Below, piece by piece: positions 13,348 through 14,780 of a stretch of 14,780 nucleotides of DNA. Position 1 is the first letter of the stretch, and each line of letters starts with the position of its first letter. Origin of the DNA: Xanthobacteraceae bacterium (GTDB taxonomy: Bacteria > Pseudomonadota > Alphaproteobacteria > Rhizobiales > Xanthobacteraceae); contig JASHYD010000556.1 in NCBI GenBank assembly GCA_030043175.1, positions 1 to 14,780 on the forward strand, written 5' to 3'. Position numbers and translations under genes: made by a program. Below the pieces are notes generated by a model that was not told the origin of the DNA, did no database searches, and saw only the letters and a list, made by a program, of their open reading frames with translations.

Positions 13348-13842
13348 ATGCTCAAGCGCGAAAGCTTCCCAATCGCCAAAATCTATGTCCCTGTGAAAAG
13401 AAGGGCCACACTCAGGCCGGAGGCTGTCCGCGAGATCGCCGAGAGCATGCTGGAAATTGGGCAAGAAACACCGATCCTTGTACGCCGCGACGGAGATCGA
13501 TTTGTCCTCGTTGAGGGACTTCATAGGCTGGAGGCTTGCAAAGCTCTCGGCGAGGAGACAATTGTCGGTTTTTTGGTGTCGGCCCAGGGTAACCACGAAA
13601 AGGCCCCGTCACCTCACGATGCCGAGGCAGACGCTATGCGCGAGAAAACGGAACGCTTGAGAAAGCTACGTCTGGCAGAGGTTGAAAAGAAACGTCGCGC
13701 CACTTCCGATGTGGTCCCTGCGGAGGCTGCAAAGAGCAGCACAGAAAAACCGAGCCGATCCGGCCACATCGCCGCAAGGGCCAAACCCGCGACTTTGGAG
13801 GACTGGTTAGTCGCCCGAGAGCGTGATGGCTTTCGTGATTGA
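13348..13842 (+). CDS. Orphan ParB N-terminal-domain (ParB/sulfiredoxin-like) protein
   Basis: The 164-residue protein begins with a ParB/Srx-type domain. FPIAKIYVPVKRRATLRPEAVREIAESMLEIGQ covers residues 7-39, then TPILVRRDGDRFVLVEGLHR (41-60) and the ParB box VEGLHRLEACKALGEE (55-70). In this superfamily the box binds a nucleotide (CTP in true ParB, ATP or another ligand in relatives). The rest, from about 85, is a charged, probably helical region (ADAMREKTERLRKLRLAEVEKKRR) and a basic tail. No helix-turn-helix DNA-binding domain is seen and no ParA gene is nearby, so it is not a complete partition system. Such short proteins are frequent on rhizobial plasmids and mobile islands. Flanking debris supports a mobile-element origin. 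The function is unknown; a nuclease or regulator role would be a guess. Confidence 0.82.
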   Translation: MLKRESFPIAKIYVPVKRRATLRPEAVREIAESMLEIGQETPILVRRDGDRFVLVEGLHRLEACKALGEETIVGFLVSAQGNHEKAPSPHDAEADAMREKTERLRKLRLAEVEKKRRATSDVVPAEAAKSSTEKPSRSGHIAARAKPATLEDWLVARERDGFRD

Positions 13843-13859
13843 CTGTTTCGATCGGCAAG

Positions 13860-13890
13860 GGTGATGCCGCGACGGCGCGCTTGCATCACC
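13860..13890. repeat. Inverted repeat at the ParB gene / amidohydrolase fragment junction
   Basis: GGTGATGC (13860-13867) and GCATCACC (13883-13890) are perfect 8-bp arms around a GC-rich 15-base loop, starting 18 bp after the ParB-domain stop. The arms could fold as a terminator stem but no T run follows. They straddle the point where the amidohydrolase fragment ends, so they may mark a recombination joint or be chance. Confidence 0.35.
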
Positions 13891-14048
13891 TCAGGAATCA
13901 GCTTGCCCGTGTCGTCGAGCAGGCCGTTTGGCGCCGGTGCGTAGATGTGGGTGACGATGTCGCCGCGCTTGAGCAGCGAAAGGTATGAGCGTAGCAGCGA
14001 GTAGTTCTGCCCCACATGGATCATGACCGGCCGACCGTCGGCCGCCAC
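13863..14048 (-). pseudogene. Internal fragment of an amidohydrolase/deacetylase-family metallohydrolase
   Basis: A frame of 62 codons reads ADGRPVMIHVGQNYSLL, GDIVTHIYAPAPNGLLDDTG and KLIPEVMQARRRGI. This is a well-known internal block of dihydroorotase-like amidohydrolase/deacetylase enzymes, with the VTH His expected to bind metal. The rest of the roughly 400-residue enzyme is missing on both sides. Downstream the match stops at about 13863, before the family's next segment, and the frame runs into the antisense of the ParB-domain gene. Upstream the frame carries unrelated sequence and a stop. It is a gene relic with no start or end, sitting between the ParB-domain gene and the IS110 remnant. 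Confidence 0.75.
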
Positions 14049-14194
14049 CTGCGCGTGCCGTGCTCGACGAATTCCCGGTCCTCGGCCGTCTCGACTTCTT
14101 CGAGTCGGGGCTCGCCTTCATGCCCGGAACCCACTCCTCGCCGACGCCAAAGCCTCGATAACACGATTTTAAACCTGGGCGGAGCGCGCCGCTG
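14049..14194. other. Short spacer between amidohydrolase fragment and IS110 remnant
   Basis: No gene is supported here. It should contain the right-hand flank of the IS110 element and the joint to the amidohydrolase fragment. A TTTTAAA patch at 14167-14173 stands out in GC-rich sequence. Minus-strand frames here give charged stretches such as GEEWVPGMKASPDS, but none continues into a recognisable protein. Confidence 0.3.
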
Positions 14195-14780
14195 TCATGC
14201 GGCTTCCGGTAGCGGGCGGATCTCGACCTCGAAGCCGAGCTTGGCGATCTGGCAGCCAGGCTTTTGGCTTTGATCTCGATTGAGCGGCGGTCGAAGTGGT
14301 TGGCGCCGAGATCCTGGTGTTCGGTGCCGTTCTTCAGCATGTGGTAGATTGCGGTGAGCATCGAAGCGGCCACGGCACAGATCGCTTTCTTCGCGCCGTG
14401 CCTGCCGCGTAGGCGGTTGAATTGTGCCTTGTAGTAGCTGTCCTTCTTGCGCGCGGCCGCACAGCCGCACTGCACCATCAGCGTCTTGAGCCAGGGGGAC
14501 CCTTTGCGCAGGCGCGATGACTTGCGTTTGCCGGCACTTTCGTTCTGCCCAAGGACACAGGCCGGCCCACGCCAAAAGATGACCGGCGGTTGGGAAACGA
14601 CTCATATCGGTGCCGATTTCGGTGAGGATGGTCCTTGCCGCCAACTCGGCGATACCTGGAATCGTGCATAAAAGAGCGATCAGGGAGCGAAAGGGCGCCT
14701 GACCGGCCGCCACCTCCGCGTCCATCTTGGCAATCGCCGCATCGACCTGCTTGTCGATCTTTGCAATCGCGTCCGCCAAG
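14195..14780 (-). pseudogene. IS110-family transposase remnant (transposase_20 domain), frameshifted, partial
   Basis: The reading enters from the right edge and shows the C-terminal half of an IS110 transposase. IAKIDKQVDAAIAKMD leads to IPGIAELAARTILTEIGTDM, then SRFPTAGHLLAWAGLCP, which is the transposase_20 (helix-hairpin-helix-like) domain. After LCP one extra base (an A among 14551-14552 on the plus strand) shifts the frame. The protein continues as NESAGKRKSSRLRKGSPWLK, then AARKKDSYYKAQFNRLRGR, KKAICAVAASMLTAIYHML and GTEHQDLGANHFDRRS. A one-base loss near 14245 restores the first frame for AKLGFEVEIRPLPEAA and TGA 14195-14197. With two frame errors it cannot make an active enzyme, unless these are sequencing errors. 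The N-terminal DEDD catalytic domain lies outside the window. IS110 elements lack long inverted repeats, so the element edge cannot be set. Confidence 0.88.

Noticed and set aside
1..14780. CRISPR arrays, tRNA or rRNA genes, known riboswitches
   Set aside because: No regularly spaced repeats, cloverleaf sequence or known RNA motif was seen when reading both strands.

Overview
The window looks like an accessory region of a high-GC alphaproteobacterium, most likely a Rhizobiales (Bradyrhizobium-like) genome. That rests on recognised gene types, codon use and insertion-sequence debris, not on a database match. Two short stretches of sugar metabolism and mobile debris flank a compact, intact ten-gene catabolic operon on the minus strand.

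Left part (1-3331, plus-strand genes). The window opens inside the last 63 codons of a GH4-type glycosidase (1-192). A non-coding gap follows, then a complete GH30 glycoside hydrolase (804-2195) whose middle is clearly AT-richer than its surroundings. After it come an in-frame proline-rich open tail ending at 2402, a terminator-like hairpin (2434-2461), a decayed DDE integrase remnant on the minus strand (2493-2760), and the frameshifted C-terminal half of an RND efflux adaptor gene (2764-3331). The integrase and adaptor remnants abut directly, so this is a recombination scar.

Centre (3359-12504, minus strand). In transcription order the operon encodes an FAD-dependent oxidoreductase; an NMT1/ThiY-type substrate-binding protein with a twin-arginine signal; an ABC ATPase; two different ABC permeases; a class III (CaiB/BaiF) CoA-transferase; a crotonase-fold protein; a seven-iron ferredoxin; a second class III CoA-transferase paralogous to the first; and a guanine-deaminase-like zinc deaminase. 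Except for 163 bp after the first gene, all neighbours overlap by 1-4 bp or lie 2-11 bp apart, so the set is very probably co-expressed and translationally coupled. A perfect 12-bp palindrome (12617-12628) about 112 bp upstream of the first gene could be its operator. The set implies import of a small, probably nitrogen-bearing acid or heterocycle, activation as a CoA ester, conversion by crotonase and redox steps, and deamination. I do not recognise this combination as a named pathway. It is the best candidate here for an undescribed system, but the substrate is inference.

Right part (12505-14780). A gap of about 840 bp without a convincing gene is followed by a small orphan ParB-domain protein (13348-13842, plus), a 62-codon fragment of an amidohydrolase (13863-14048, minus), and a frameshifted IS110-family transposase remnant running off the right edge (14195-14780, minus). 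The operon is therefore bounded on both sides by broken genes and insertion-sequence remains, as expected of an acquired metabolic island.
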